The notes: a model not told the origin generated them from the sequence alone. Numbered from the stretch's first letter, positions 42,769 to 52,400 are shown. The stretch: DNA of 64,000 nucleotides from Flagellimonas olearia (GCF_009184425.1 NZ_WELG01000001.1:1673870-1737869), one strand, 5' to 3'. A program made the numbers and translations.

Positions 42769-43428
42769 CTATTTATCCGATAGCAATAGATAAATGGCGA
42801 TTCCCAAAAAAACTACAATCTGAACCCATTTCAGGTAAATCCCTGCCTTGGGGTGGCGCATTAAATAGGTTGAAATGTTTCCTGCCAATACGGCAATGGT
42901 TCCAAAAATAATGAAGGCCACCAACATGAAAAGCAGGCCTAGCACATAAAACTGCATCACGGTTCCCAATGTTTCACTGAACAGAAATCCTGGGAAAAAT
43001 GCCAAAAAGAAAATAGTGACCTTGGGATTGAACACATTCATGGCAAAACCGGTCTTGAACAGCTTAAAAGTTCCTTGGGAGGGTTGCTTTTCCTTATCCA
43101 ATAGAATGGAAGCGTCACTTCTGTAGACCTTTATGGCCAAATACACCAAATAAGCCGCACCAAACAACTTAATGCCCAAAAAGAGGCTATCACTTCGCTT
43201 TATGACCTCTGACACGCCAAAAGCCAGCAAAGTGGTATGCACCAAACATCCGCTCACCAAGCCCACCACAGTGGCCAGTCCAGCCTTGACACCATTGGAT
43301 ATGCTTTGGGTCAGCACAAATATATTGTCCGGTCCAGGGGAAATGGCCAAAGCCGCCGAAGACACCAAAAAACCAATAAGAACGGAATAATTCACGGACT
43401 CAGGGCTCATTAGTATCAAATAGGGCAT
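42769..43428 (-). CDS. LysE-family amino acid exporter
   Basis: The product has about 219 residues with six hydrophobic segments. The opening AISPGPDNIFVLTQSISNG and LVSGCLVHTTLLAFG are the LysE signature blocks. It likely exports an amino acid through the inner membrane. The ATG at 43428 gives a 6-nt spacing to pyrD; the ATG at 43410 (MSPESVNY) is an equally reasonable start. It is probably co-transcribed with pyrD. Confidence 0.88.
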   Translation of the reverse strand: MPYLILMSPESVNYSVLIGFLVSSAALAISPGPDNIFVLTQSISNGVKAGLATVVGLVSGCLVHTTLLAFGVSEVIKRSDSLFLGIKLFGAAYLVYLAIKVYRSDASILLDKEKQPSQGTFKLFKTGFAMNVFNPKVTIFFLAFFPGFLFSETLGTVMQFYVLGLLFMLVAFIIFGTIAVLAGNISTYLMRHPKAGIYLKWVQIVVFLGIAIYLLLSDK

Positions 43429-43434
43429 CTTGTA

Positions 43435-44475
43435 CTAGGATGTGCGGGCCAAAATGGCCTTGTTGATTTTTTTGATCAGGGCAGGACCTTCATAAATAAA
43501 CCCCGTGTACAACTGGACCAAGTCGGCGCCGGCATCCAGTTTTTCAAGGGCATCTTCAGGAGAATGTATACCCCCCACCCCAATAATGGGAAATGCCTTG
43601 TTGCTCTTTTCCGCTAAAAACCGAATGACCTCGGTACTTCTTTGGGTCAATGGTTTACCACTAAGCCCACCCTTCTCTTCGGAAAGAATAAGATGGGATT
43701 TTAGACCCGCTCTGGAAATAGTGGTATTGGTCGCAATGACCCCATCAATTTCAGTGGTCTTGACAATGCTGATAATATCCAAAAGCTGGTCATTGGTCAA
43801 GTCCGGGGCAATCTTTAAAAGGATGGGCTTCTCCTTTAGATTGGATTTTTTGGCCTGCTTACCGTTCTGCTTTTTAAGTTTTTTCAAAAGATTAGTCAAA
43901 GGTTCCTTATCCTGAAGCTCCCGTAAACCGGGTGTATTGGGAGAACTCACATTGACCACAAAATAATCCACATGGTCAAATAGGGCCTCAAAACAGATGA
44001 GATAGTCCTTAATAGCTTGGTCATTGTGCGTGACCTTGTTCTTGCCAATGTTACCTCCAACAATTACCCTGTGCTTTTTCTTGAGTTGTTCCACCGCTTC
44101 AAAAACACCGTTATTGTTGAACCCCATACGATTAATGATGGCCTTGTCCTGCCGCAACCGGAACAATCTTTTCTTGGGATTTCCAGGTTGGGGTTTGGGG
44201 GTAAGCGTACCTATTTCCACAAAACCAAATCCAAAATCGGAAAATTCATTGTAGAGCTTGGCATCCTTGTCAAAACCTGCGGCCAAGCCAACAGGGTTCT
44301 TAAATTTTATTCCAAAAACCTCCCGTTCCAATTTGGAATTCCTTACTTCAAAAATACTTCTGAACAAAGGTCCCAGTCCCAATTTCGAAAACAATTTTAT
44401 AGCCCAAAAAGAGAAGTGGTGCACTGCTTCCGGATCAAACAAAAACAGAATTGGGCGGATGAGGATTTTATACAT
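43435..44475 (-). CDS. pyrD: Quinone-dependent dihydroorotate dehydrogenase
   Basis: The product has 346 residues of the class 2 type, with a helical N-terminal membrane-association stretch ([20 protein letters not shown]). [13 protein letters not shown] and [16 protein letters not shown] are the FMN and substrate blocks, with the catalytic Ser in NVSSPN. It oxidises dihydroorotate and reduces quinone for pyrimidine synthesis. Confidence 0.96.
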   Translation of the reverse strand: MYKILIRPILFLFDPEAVHHFSFWAIKLFSKLGLGPLFRSIFEVRNSKLEREVFGIKFKNPVGLAAGFDKDAKLYNEFSDFGFGFVEIGTLTPKPQPGNPKKRLFRLRQDKAIINRMGFNNNGVFEAVEQLKKKHRVIVGGNIGKNKVTHNDQAIKDYLICFEALFDHVDYFVVNVSSPNTPGLRELQDKEPLTNLLKKLKKQNGKQAKKSNLKEKPILLKIAPDLTNDQLLDIISIVKTTEIDGVIATNTTISRAGLKSHLILSEEKGGLSGKPLTQRSTEVIRFLAEKSNKAFPIIGVGGIHSPEDALEKLDAGADLVQLYTGFIYEGPALIKKINKAILARTS

Positions 44476-44529
44476 TCAACAGATTTTCAACAAAAATAAA
44501 AACTCTTAAAACAGAACACACCATATCAT

Positions 44530-44949
44530 TTATTTTTCGTCAACCGACTTATTTACATGGATAGGGCGCAGGGTAAGCTGATCGCACAATTTCACATAAA
44601 AACCGTATTGCTTTGGATTGAAAATTGACAGTAGCCTTTTATCCATCATCCGGATGTTCAGCTTCATACTGTCCATAATGGTTTTGTATTCGCGGGAAAC
44701 GGTCATCAACACTTCAGGCGGGCTTTCTTCATGCTGCTTTAGAAGAAATTCGGCCCGGTTTCTGAGGATTTCATTTCGAATTTTCAACTCTGCACTCCAA
44801 TTCTTAAGGCTTTCCTTTTGCTCTTCATTCAATTGAAACACTTCCGCGATGGTCTCATCATCCATACCCCCCACCCCCAAAGCACACTCCTCCTGGGCCG
44901 ACCCAAGAAACATCGACAATAGGAAAATGAACAGAACAGCTCCCTTCAA
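44530..44949 (-). CDS. Secreted small helical protein, Spy/CpxP-like in style
   Basis: The product has 139 residues. A TTG start at 44949 gives a good signal peptide (MKGAVLFIFLLSMFLGSAQ); no ATG is available upstream before a stop. The mature part is helical and charged, with LNEEQKESLKNWSAELK and FNPKQYGFYVKL blocks that recall LTxxQ repeats of periplasmic Spy/CpxP chaperones. The similarity is weak, so the role is unproven. Confidence 0.55.
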   Translation of the reverse strand: MKGAVLFIFLLSMFLGSAQEECALGVGGMDDETIAEVFQLNEEQKESLKNWSAELKIRNEILRNRAEFLLKQHEESPPEVLMTVSREYKTIMDSMKLNIRMMDKRLLSIFNPKQYGFYVKLCDQLTLRPIHVNKSVDEK

Positions 44950-45027
44950 TTTAGGTTGATTTTAAAAAGTAGGTGAAAAGATACTTTTTTAAGTCTCACT
45001 TTCTTAATATCACGATTGAATAACCAT

Positions 45028-45035
45028 TATTTTTG
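45028..45035 (+). promoter_or_regulatory. -7 box TATTTTTG before pepT
   Basis: This TAnnTTTG box ends 14 nt before the pepT ATG. Confidence 0.45.
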
Positions 45036-45049
45036 ATGAAAAGCACAGC

Positions 45050-46279
45050 ATGGAAAAACTTTTGTCCCGATTTCTGGATTATGTAACCACCGACACTCAA
45101 AGCGACCCCTATTCCAAAACCACACCAAGTACCGAAAAACAATGGACTTTGGCCAAAAAATTGGTTCTGGAGCTGCACCAAATTGGTTTGCAGGAGGTTT
45201 CCATTGATGAAAATGCCTACATCATGGCAACCTTGCCGGCCAATACGGACAAAAAAGTACCCACCATAGGTTTTATCTCGCATATGGACACTTCTCCAGA
45301 TTTCTCGGGAAAGAATGTAAAACCACAACTTGTAAAGGATTATGACGGCAAGGATATTGTCCTGAACAAAACAAAGGGCATTGTGCTTTCCCCTGACTAT
45401 TTTGAAGATCTATTGCAATACCAAGGACAAACCTTGATCACTACGGATGGAAATACTTTATTGGGTGCCGATGACAAGGCGGGCATCGCCGAGATTATCA
45501 CGGCAATGGAATATTTGGCCCAACATCCTGAGATCAAACACGGAAAAATACGCGTGGCCTTTACCCCAGATGAGGAAATAGGCAGGGGTGCCCATAAGTT
45601 CGATGTGAAAAAATTCGGAGCTGACTGGGCCTATACCATGGACGGCAGCCAAGTGGGCGAGCTGGAGTATGAAAACTTCAATGCGGCCAGTGCCAAGATC
45701 ATTGTCAAAGGAAAAAGTGTCCACCCTGGCTATGCCAAGAACAAGATGGTCAACGCCATTGCCATTGCCAACGAATTTTTAAGCCTTCTCCCTCCACGGG
45801 AAGTACCCGAACATACCACGGGCATGGAAGGCTTTTTCCATGTGCATAAAATCAAGGGGGAAATAGAGAATGCCCAAATCGATATGATCATCCGCGATCA
45901 CGATGCCATACATTTTCAGGCCAGAAAAGAACTGTTGACCAGTATTGCGGACAAGCTCACCCAAAAACACGGGGATTGCATCACGGTGGAAATCGAAGAC
46001 CAATACCGCAACATGCGCGAAAAGGTAGAGCCAGTATTCCATATTGTGGAGATTGCCCAAGAGGCCATGGAGTCTTTGGGTATTGAACCTATCATAAAAC
46101 CCATTAGGGGCGGAACGGATGGATCCCAGCTGAGTTTTATGGGGCTGCCCTGTCCCAATATTTTTGCAGGGGGACACAATTTTCATGGAAAATATGAATA
46201 TGTTCCTTTGGAAAGTATGGAAAAGGCCGTTAAGGTAATCGTGAAAATTTGCGAACTTACGGCCAGTCAGATCAAATGA
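45050..46279 (+). CDS. pepT: Peptidase T
   Basis: The product has 409 residues of the M20B family, about the length of Pep[14 protein letters not shown] (zinc His), [12 protein letters not shown] (bridging Asp), [12 protein letters not shown] (catalytic Glu pair) and [13 protein letters not shown] (last His) are all visible. It removes the N-terminal residue from tripeptides in the cytoplasm. The YdeI-like gene starts one base after its stop. Confidence 0.96.
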   Translation: MEKLLSRFLDYVTTDTQSDPYSKTTPSTEKQWTLAKKLVLELHQIGLQEVSIDENAYIMATLPANTDKKVPTIGFISHMDTSPDFSGKNVKPQLVKDYDGKDIVLNKTKGIVLSPDYFEDLLQYQGQTLITTDGNTLLGADDKAGIAEIITAMEYLAQHPEIKHGKIRVAFTPDEEIGRGAHKFDVKKFGADWAYTMDGSQVGELEYENFNAASAKIIVKGKSVHPGYAKNKMVNAIAIANEFLSLLPPREVPEHTTGMEGFFHVHKIKGEIENAQIDMIIRDHDAIHFQARKELLTSIADKLTQKHGDCITVEIEDQYRNMREKVEPVFHIVEIAQEAMESLGIEPIIKPIRGGTDGSQLSFMGLPCPNIFAGGHNFHGKYEYVPLESMEKAVKVIVKICELTASQIK

Positions 46280-46280
46280 C

Positions 46281-46871
46281 ATGGAAAAATCCGGAAAAAT
46301 AAAAGCCTATTACGATAACGACCATCCGTTCAAGGAAGGTATTGCCCAACTCCGAAAACTGGCCCAACAAACGGAATGTGAGGAAGATTTTAAATGGAGT
46401 TTCCCCGTGTATACCATCCAAGGCAAAAATGTATTTGGCATCTGCAAGTTCAAAAACCATTTTGGGGTCTGGTTCTTTAACGGAGTGTTCCTGAAAGACC
46501 CCAAAAAGGTATTGGAAAATGCCCAAAAAGGAAAAACCAAGGGCATGCGGCACTGGAAGTTCCCCACATCGGACACAATTGATAAAAAGGGTGTTCTTGC
46601 CTATATGAACGAAGCCATTGAAAACCAGAAAAAGGGCTTGGAGGTCAAAGCGGAGAAAACTTCAAAAGTGACCATCCCGGCACTGCTTCAAGAAAAATTA
46701 AAGGAAAGCAAAGACCTGCAAACCGCTTTTAAAAATTTTACTCCCTACAAGCAAAAAGAGTTTTGCGAATATATCTCGGAGGCCAAACAGGAGCAGACCA
46801 AGCTTAGACGGCTGGAAAAAATACTCCCCTTGATCCAAAAAGGGGTGGGCCTACACGATGGCTACCGTTAA
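46281..46871 (+). CDS. YdeI/OmdA-like DUF1801 protein
   Basis: The product has 196 residues. The first part (KEGIAQLRKLAQQTECEEDF, then FGICKFKNHFGVWFFNG) fits the DUF1801/YdhG fold. The last part, ALLQEKLKESKDLQTAFKNF with KEFCEYISEAKQEQTKLRRLEK, fits the OmdA/YdeI extension. Members have been named for bacteriocin protection, but no function is settled. It is paired with pepT. Confidence 0.8.
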   Translation: MEKSGKIKAYYDNDHPFKEGIAQLRKLAQQTECEEDFKWSFPVYTIQGKNVFGICKFKNHFGVWFFNGVFLKDPKKVLENAQKGKTKGMRHWKFPTSDTIDKKGVLAYMNEAIENQKKGLEVKAEKTSKVTIPALLQEKLKESKDLQTAFKNFTPYKQKEFCEYISEAKQEQTKLRRLEKILPLIQKGVGLHDGYR

Positions 46872-46876
46872 ATAAC

Positions 46877-46952
46877 CCCATCCGTCAACCCAAACGGGGC
46901 ATCCGTCAATTCTTCCCTGATGCACCCAACCCAATTTCCCAACTTCACTATT
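46877..46952 (+). repeat. 76-bp duplicated element, copy A, with LytTR-like direct repeats
   Basis: Copy A is 64/76 identical to copy B at 48143-48218 with no gaps; a 33-bp core is identical. It contains TCCGTCAAC (46881-46889) and TCCGTCAAT (46902-46910), 9-mers separated by 12 bp. That is the spacing of LytTR-type operators, and each 9-mer differs at one position from the published LytTR pattern [TA][AC][CA]GTTN[AG][TG]. It lies upstream of the methyltransferase gene. Confidence 0.85.
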
Positions 46953-47050
46953 TGAACTGAACAGGTTTCAGTAATCAAATGCTAAATCAACATTGAAGAC
47001 GATGTCCAGTTCCAGCAGTGGGCACAACGCTTGTTTTAACATCCGGCCAT

Positions 47051-48055
47051 ATGATATCCAATAGGTTCAGGAATGACAGAAAGCCTTTGATAAAACTAAA
47101 GGCCATTCAAGTAGAGGCAATACAGGATATTGAGGCAAAAATCCTGAATGGGCACTATACCTTCGAAAATTGCCCCTGCCCCATCTGCAAGGTATCAGAT
47201 ACAGAAGTTCTGTCTGAAAAGGACCGATATGGATTGGAATTCATGGTCGTGATGTGCAAAACATGCGGTTTGATCTATACGAACCCCTGGATGACCCAAA
47301 GGTCTTACACTGATTTTTACAACTCCGAATATCGAAGGTTATACGGTGGTACCCATACCGCAACTGCCAACTTCTTTCAAAAACAGTACGAGCAAGGGCG
47401 ACAAATCTTTGATTTCATCCAATCAACCTTTCGCGATAAGGATTTTATTGGTTTAAAGGTTTTAGAGGTAGGTTGTGGCGCCGGGGGCATTCTTCACTAT
47501 TTCAAACAACAAAAATGTACGATTTTGGGAGTAGATTTGGGTAAAGAATATATTGACTATGGAAGAAGTCATTTTGGGCTGAATCTACAATATGGATCTT
47601 TAGATAATGTAACGGACTTCACTCCCGATGTGGTTATATATTCTCATGTGATGGAACATATTTTGGATTTGGAATCAGAATTGTTGACCTTAAAAAGAAT
47701 AGGCCATGCTGAAACCCTTTTTTACATTGAGGTTCCCGGAATAAAATATATTCCCAAAAACTATAAAATGGATGCCTTGCGGTATTTCCAAAATGCGCAT
47801 ACATTCCATTTTACCCTCACTTCATTGACCAATCTATTCAATACCTATGGATTTGAGCTAATCAAAGGCACTGATGAAGTTAAAAGTATCTTCCGTCAAA
47901 CCCATGGCGGGAAACATAAAATTACCAATGAGTACCCCTACATCTATAATTTTCTCAAAAAAATGGAGGCCAAAAGGTATTCGTACTATTTTAACCCCAA
48001 CCTTGCCAAGAGGTTTATATTAAAGTTCTTTTCTAAGATTTCAGCAAAAAAATAG
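47051..48055 (+). CDS. Class I SAM-dependent methyltransferase with Zn-ribbon
   Basis: The product has about 334 residues. An N-terminal zinc-ribbon-like part has CPCPICKVS and MCKTCGLIYTNP (two Cys pairs). The methyltransferase domain has VLEVGCGAGGILHYF, SHVMEHILDLE and a long C-terminal part. This layout is that of sugar or small-molecule methyltransferases with a Zn-binding head. The chosen ATG at 47051 begins the conserved part; a GTG at 47018 would add 11 residues. The gene stands alone between two promoter-like duplications, suggesting acquisition. The substrate is unknown. Confidence 0.8.
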   Translation: MISNRFRNDRKPLIKLKAIQVEAIQDIEAKILNGHYTFENCPCPICKVSDTEVLSEKDRYGLEFMVVMCKTCGLIYTNPWMTQRSYTDFYNSEYRRLYGGTHTATANFFQKQYEQGRQIFDFIQSTFRDKDFIGLKVLEVGCGAGGILHYFKQQKCTILGVDLGKEYIDYGRSHFGLNLQYGSLDNVTDFTPDVVIYSHVMEHILDLESELLTLKRIGHAETLFYIEVPGIKYIPKNYKMDALRYFQNAHTFHFTLTSLTNLFNTYGFELIKGTDEVKSIFRQTHGGKHKITNEYPYIYNFLKKMEAKRYSYYFNPNLAKRFILKFFSKISAKK

Positions 48056-48142
48056 AAGGCTCAACCTGACCCTTTAATGCGCACCATCTAGTTTTTATAA
48101 TCAGAAAAAGCCATATTTCTTCCTGATCAAGCCCTAAAAAGT

Positions 48143-48218
48143 CCCATACATCAATTCAAACAGGGCATCCGTCAATTCTTCCCTGATGCACCCAAAGCCT
48201 ATTACCAACTTTACTATT
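48143..48218 (+). repeat. 76-bp duplicated element, copy B, with LytTR-like direct repeats
   Basis: Copy B holds TACATCAAT (48147-48155) and TCCGTCAAT (48168-48176), again 12 bp apart. A near -7 box TACTATTG (48212-48219) sits at its end. It lies 60 nt before the next gene. The gap from 48056 to 48142 shows nothing else recognisable. Confidence 0.85.
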
Positions 48219-48278
48219 GTACGGGATGTGCTTCACTAAATAACATGAAGACTATATTCAGTTTTTACTTGCTATGAA

Positions 48279-49208
48279 ATGGGCAATCGAGCAAATTACA
48301 TATTGAAAAGAGGAAGTGGACTTGATATTTTTTACTCTCACTGGAGAGCAATCAATATTGCCCAGGATTTAATGTTGGGAGAAAGAAAATTCACAACGCT
48401 TGTCCAACAATTCAGTAAGGCTAATGAATTACTCAATGAGCCATGGATGGAAGCTTGTGTCTTATTGGATTTTGACCAAAAAAGGTTAACCTTTTGGGAA
48501 ACAGAAGTACTATTTGAAACATCAATCCGTGAAGAGTATTTAAATCAATTAAAAAGTATTTGGACTGGTTGGACCATCAAGTTTGCCTATAATGAAATGT
48601 TCGATATTGAGAATGAGCTTTCAATCCAATATACAGCTAAGCAAAAAATAGATTTAGAATATGGTTCATTAGAAAAATTGTCCGATTTTTCTAATAATGA
48701 AGACTATTTTTCTTGTCTGATCATCATTAAAGAAAGTGGTAAGCATTCTGTAAAATATGTCAATGGCGGACACGAAGAAGAAATAGCGCTAATTGGGGAA
48801 TTGGTCATTGATAAATTAAAACTGATGGAAAACAGGAAACTGAAAAGAGAAGGAAATGATGACTTTTTTGGCCTTTTAATTATTGATATTGACAAGAAAA
48901 ACCTTTGGGTCAATACGTCGATAAATGGGTTAAAGCATCAGTTACGCTTTTTGTGGAAAAATTGGAATATCAATACTGGGAATTTTGGCTATATCAAACT
49001 GTTAAGAGAAATCGGAGTCGATACAATGGAGTTGGAATTAAGTCCAGAAAATGTAAAAAAATCAATTACCAAAATAGCCAATGGGAACGACAATTTCAAT
49101 CCAAATGATTTGGCAGAAAAGCTTATTGGTAAAATGGGTGAAAATATTCAGTTCAACGAACACTTTTTTGAAAATGTAAACCCCAAAAAACTTTTCAAAA
49201 AAGAATGA
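48279..49208 (+). CDS. Uncharacterised MGNRANY-type protein, AT-rich
   Basis: The product has 309 residues, with no signal peptide or membrane segment. The N-terminus MGNRANYILKRGSGLDIFYSHWRA resembles a family that I recall from actinobacteria and others, annotated only as hypothetical and starting MG-RAN with a YYSxW stretch. The DNA is visibly AT-richer than its neighbours, which suggests transfer. The central VKYVNGGHEEEIALIG is another recognisable block. It may be an immunity-like or standalone enzyme; no active site is evident. Confidence 0.65.
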   Translation: MGNRANYILKRGSGLDIFYSHWRAINIAQDLMLGERKFTTLVQQFSKANELLNEPWMEACVLLDFDQKRLTFWETEVLFETSIREEYLNQLKSIWTGWTIKFAYNEMFDIENELSIQYTAKQKIDLEYGSLEKLSDFSNNEDYFSCLIIIKESGKHSVKYVNGGHEEEIALIGELVIDKLKLMENRKLKREGNDDFFGLLIIDIDKKNLWVNTSINGLKHQLRFLWKNWNINTGNFGYIKLLREIGVDTMELELSPENVKKSITKIANGNDNFNPNDLAEKLIGKMGENIQFNEHFFENVNPKKLFKKE

Positions 49209-49213
49209 AGTGA

Positions 49214-50131
49214 TTATTCCTCCATAATCTGCAAAAAAACTGTCAGCCCATGCAAATGATCCACATGATCCGGGGCGGTATTGCCCACAAACGCCCGTAC
49301 CTCAAAATTGCCCTTTTGGGTTTCGGATACTTGCTGCATGCCCATGGGACCCCATTCCAATATAGGGTTTCGTTGTAATCCGAGTTCGTTGATCAACCAA
49401 TCCGCGGTCTCGGTAGTACTGGCATAGGTTCCCGGAAAAATTTCGGAATGCGTGATCAATATCTTCTTTTCACCCTTGACTGCTTTTTGGGCAAAAGCCA
49501 AGAAACCTTTCATTTTTTCCGCATTCAATTGCCCTCCTTGGGCCAAAGGGGTGGAATCGGGAATGTAATCGGTGTGCAGCCCATCCAAGAGTAAAATGCC
49601 ATCTATTTTGGCTTCATGGGCTTTCAACAACTCACGGACGGCACCATATCCGGCACTAAAGGAGCTAAAATACACTTTTCCGACCCTATCCACACCCAAC
49701 TTGTCCTGTATGGCCTTCAACAAACGGGGATAGACCGCCACATCGACAAAGGGCGCTGCATAGACCGAAGAACCCGAACCTTGTTGCACCACGGCCAGGG
49801 CCATGGGCTTTTCCAAGTTATGAACGGCCTGCATGGCCACAAAAGGCGCTCCATGAAAGTGGATGAGCAAATCCAATTCTTGAACTCCATTGGCAGCGGG
49901 AGGCATATACACCGTCACCGGTTTGGATAATATACCCTCCAACACCATCTTGGTACCCGGAGGTTCTTCGTTTTTCAATCGGGCGTGTTCCCGAATATGG
50001 TCCTGCATGGGAGAAGGTGCCTGCCTCATTTGGGGAACAACTTCCTTTTTTGAAGTGGCACAACCCAGCATCAGCATGCCTACAAGCCCCAAGCTTATTA
50101 CTTGGGAACGGAAAGTAACATATGTATTCAT
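49214..50131 (-). CDS. Lipoprotein with alpha/beta hydrolase fold
   Basis: The product has 305 residues. Its signal peptide ends in the lipobox MLMLGCATS. The fold elements are LLIHFHGAP (oxyanion), FSSFSAGYGAV (nucleophile elbow), ILLLDGLHTDY and DHVDHLHGL (His). It could be an esterase or a related hydrolase at the cell surface. It follows the oxidoreductase gene by 15 nt. It ends 5 nt from the stop of the convergent AT-rich gene. Confidence 0.7.
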   Translation of the reverse strand: MNTYVTFRSQVISLGLVGMLMLGCATSKKEVVPQMRQAPSPMQDHIREHARLKNEEPPGTKMVLEGILSKPVTVYMPPAANGVQELDLLIHFHGAPFVAMQAVHNLEKPMALAVVQQGSGSSVYAAPFVDVAVYPRLLKAIQDKLGVDRVGKVYFSSFSAGYGAVRELLKAHEAKIDGILLLDGLHTDYIPDSTPLAQGGQLNAEKMKGFLAFAQKAVKGEKKILITHSEIFPGTYASTTETADWLINELGLQRNPILEWGPMGMQQVSETQKGNFEVRAFVGNTAPDHVDHLHGLTVFLQIMEE

Positions 50132-50146
50132 AAAATTGATGGAGGC

Positions 50147-51493
50147 TTACTTTTTGGGCATTTTCCAGCCGTTGTGATATTCGTTGGTCAACAATGCATC
50201 GGCTTCCTTATGGTTGAACTGACCTTTTTGGGCATCCCAAAACAAGCGTTCTCCCGTTTTATAGGCCACATTGCCCATATGGCTGACCACGGCGGCATCA
50301 TACCCCACTTTAATTGGGGCATTGAGAATGCTTTTGTCCCTTTTCTTGATGGCTTCCAAGAAATTCACTGTATGCAGATCCAAACCATTGGCTTTCACCG
50401 TTTGCAGGCCTACTCCAGCTATTTTGGGACCCAAATCCTCGCTCCAGTTAGGGCGATTTTTCTCTGGGATTACCTCCCAACCTCCACGGTCCAACACTAA
50501 AGTTCCATTGTTGCCTATGAAGGCGATACCATGGTTTCTTCCATAGTTTCCGCCATCAATGCCATTGGCATGTTCCCAAAGGAGTGAAAACCCATCGAAC
50601 TCATAAACGGTCTGTAGGGTATCCGGAGTCTCTGCGGCATCGTTGGGATAGGCAAACTTTCCACCCATGGCCATCACGGATTTGGGCGTAGAGGCCTTCA
50701 TACCATAGAGGGCATAGTCAATCAAGTGTACGCCCCAATCGGTCATCAACCCTCCTGCGTAGTCCCAAAACCATCTAAAATCGAAATGGAACCGATTTTT
50801 ATTGAAAGGTCGGTCCTGTGCAGGGCCCAACCACATTTTATAATCCACGCCTTCCGGTGCGGGACCGTTGGGCACTTGGGGAATGGATTTCATCCACCCT
50901 TGGTACGCCCAGGTCTTTACCAAACGTATCTGCCCCAATTTTCCGGAATGTACATAGTTTATGGCATCCACAAAATGGGGTTGACTGCGTTGCCACTGTC
51001 CTATCTGTACCATTCGATCACTGGTGTCCACGGCAGACAGCATGGCTTCGCATTCGGCTATGGAATTGGCAATGGGCTTTTCGCAATAGACATCCTTGCC
51101 GGCATCCACCGCATCCACCAACTGAAGACAATGCCAATGATCGGGGGTTCCCACGATGACAATATCAATATCCTTATCGTCCAACATTTTCCGATAGTCG
51201 GTATACCACTTCGGTTTTTTGATATTGGCCTTTTCCAAATCCGCGGTCTTGGCCCGAAGTACATTTTCATCCACATCACAAAGGGCCACCACCTCCACCT
51301 CGCTGTTCTTCAAGAGGGAGGTAAGGTCGGCAAAACCCATTCCGTTGCACCCGATAAGTCCCACTTGAATCTTGTCATTGGGACTCACCGTCCTTCTCAA
51401 TGAAGCCAAGATTTCAGTGGGAAAGAACAAGGAGGTTCCCATACCGACCGTATACAATGATCCTTTTCTAATGAATTGTCTTCTAGTGCCCAT
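50147..51493 (-). CDS. Gfo/Idh/MocA-family oxidoreductase, Tat-exported
   Basis: The product has 448 residues. The N-terminus TRRQFIRKG is a twin-arginine motif ahead of a hydrophobic stretch, indicating Tat export. The Rossmann block is VGLIGCNGMG, then EKPIANSIAE with the catalytic Lys, and GGLMTDWGVHLIDYA. Exported members are common in marine Bacteroidota and act on sugars or polyols with a tightly bound NAD(P). It precedes the alpha/beta hydrolase in an operon. Confidence 0.9.
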   Translation of the reverse strand: MGTRRQFIRKGSLYTVGMGTSLFFPTEILASLRRTVSPNDKIQVGLIGCNGMGFADLTSLLKNSEVEVVALCDVDENVLRAKTADLEKANIKKPKWYTDYRKMLDDKDIDIVIVGTPDHWHCLQLVDAVDAGKDVYCEKPIANSIAECEAMLSAVDTSDRMVQIGQWQRSQPHFVDAINYVHSGKLGQIRLVKTWAYQGWMKSIPQVPNGPAPEGVDYKMWLGPAQDRPFNKNRFHFDFRWFWDYAGGLMTDWGVHLIDYALYGMKASTPKSVMAMGGKFAYPNDAAETPDTLQTVYEFDGFSLLWEHANGIDGGNYGRNHGIAFIGNNGTLVLDRGGWEVIPEKNRPNWSEDLGPKIAGVGLQTVKANGLDLHTVNFLEAIKKRDKSILNAPIKVGYDAAVVSHMGNVAYKTGERLFWDAQKGQFNHKEADALLTNEYHNGWKMPKK

Positions 51494-51520
51494 GTTGTCA
51501 AATTTTGAATAAGATACAAA

Positions 51521-51558
51521 AAAACGTCCCCCGCAAACTCAATTGCAGGGGACGTTTT
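51521..51558 (-). terminator. Terminator after yajC
   Basis: AAAACGTCCCC-x-GCAA pairs with TTGC-x-GGGGACGTTTT, leaving a short loop. On the minus strand it ends in a run of seven T. It lies 23 nt after the yajC stop and 28 nt before the oxidoreductase ATG. Confidence 0.8.
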
Positions 51559-51581
51559 AAACTATGTTGCTCTAGAAGCCT

Positions 51582-51869
51582 TTATTTGTCCGAAGCAGCG
51601 TTCAATTTTTTGCTCATTTCCATGGAAATGGCGGAACGATCAAACTTTAAACGGCCAGCCATGGTTTCAATGACACAAGAGAAATCCTTGTCGTTCATTT
51701 CCACAATCTTGCCATGGAGTCCGCTTTTGGTGATGATGCGGTCTCCTTTTTTCAACTCCGAAGTAAACTTCTTCTCATCCTTCTGACGCTTGATCTGAGG
51801 GCGAATCATAAAGAAATACGCCACGGCAAAAATCAATATCAGAGGTAAAAACTGTCCTAAACTTTCCAT
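51582..51869 (-). CDS. yajC: Sec translocon accessory protein YajC
   Basis: The product has 95 residues with one N-terminal membrane helix (FLPLILIFAVAYFFMIRPQIKRQK) followed by the conserved FTSELKKGDRIITKSGLHGKIV. It works with SecDF in protein export. It is third in a run with nusB and a DUF1573 lipoprotein. Confidence 0.95.
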   Translation of the reverse strand: MESLGQFLPLILIFAVAYFFMIRPQIKRQKDEKKFTSELKKGDRIITKSGLHGKIVEMNDKDFSCVIETMAGRLKFDRSAISMEMSKKLNAASDK

Positions 51870-51882
51870 TAAGGTATTTTAT

Positions 51883-52362
51883 CTATTTAACAGGACCAGC
51901 TGCTGCTGCTTCCTTAGGATTAACAAAGGCCTTGATTCTTAAGATCTCGGTTCCTTTTTCTGTGTTGGCCGTAACAGTAATGGTTTTGGTCACCTGATTT
52001 TGTCCAGAACCATTGAATTTCACCAACAATTCGCCAGTTTCTCCAGGTGCAATAGGTGCATTCTTTGGATATTCCGGTACGGTACAACCACAGCTACTCT
52101 TTGCATCGGTGATGATCAAAGGGGCATTACCGGTGTTGGTGAATTTGAATGTAGTCTCTTGTGGAGTGCCTTGGGCTATGGCACCAAAATCGTGCTCGGC
52201 CTTTTCAAAGCTCATCACGGGAAGTTGCTTTTGCGCTTCATCCCTTGAAGTTGCGCTTTCCACATTGTCCGCAACGATTTTGTTGGAAGCCTTGTCCTTG
52301 CAGGAAACGCCCATCACGGCAACCGCCATGATCAAACTAAAAACTGTTGTTATTCTTTTCAT
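51883..52362 (-). CDS. DUF1573 lipoprotein
   Basis: The product has about 159 residues. A leader ends MGVSCKD (lipid Cys). The DUF1573 Ig-like domain contains ETTFKFTNTGNAPLIITDAKSSCGCTVP with the conserved C-x-C. These lipoproteins are frequent in Bacteroidota and of unknown function. The ATG at 52362 starts the leader MKRITTVFSLIM; the frame opens 7 codons earlier. It lies between nusB and yajC. Confidence 0.9.
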   Translation of the reverse strand: MKRITTVFSLIMAVAVMGVSCKDKASNKIVADNVESATSRDEAQKQLPVMSFEKAEHDFGAIAQGTPQETTFKFTNTGNAPLIITDAKSSCGCTVPEYPKNAPIAPGETGELLVKFNGSGQNQVTKTITVTANTEKGTEILRIKAFVNPKEAAAAGPVK

Positions 52363-52400
52363 GATAATAATTTGTTTTTCCAAAAATACTCAAATATTGT

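Noticed and set aside
46979-47063. Short frames in the leader of the methyltransferase gene, for example ATG at 47001 (about 20 codons)
   Set aside because: They are short, overlap the start of the methyltransferase frame, and nothing similar occurs before the second repeat copy, so no support for translation was found.
46877-48218. The 76-bp repeats as target-site duplications or ends of a transposon
   Set aside because: They are in direct orientation, imperfect (64/76) and contain promoter-like elements; no transposase lies between them.
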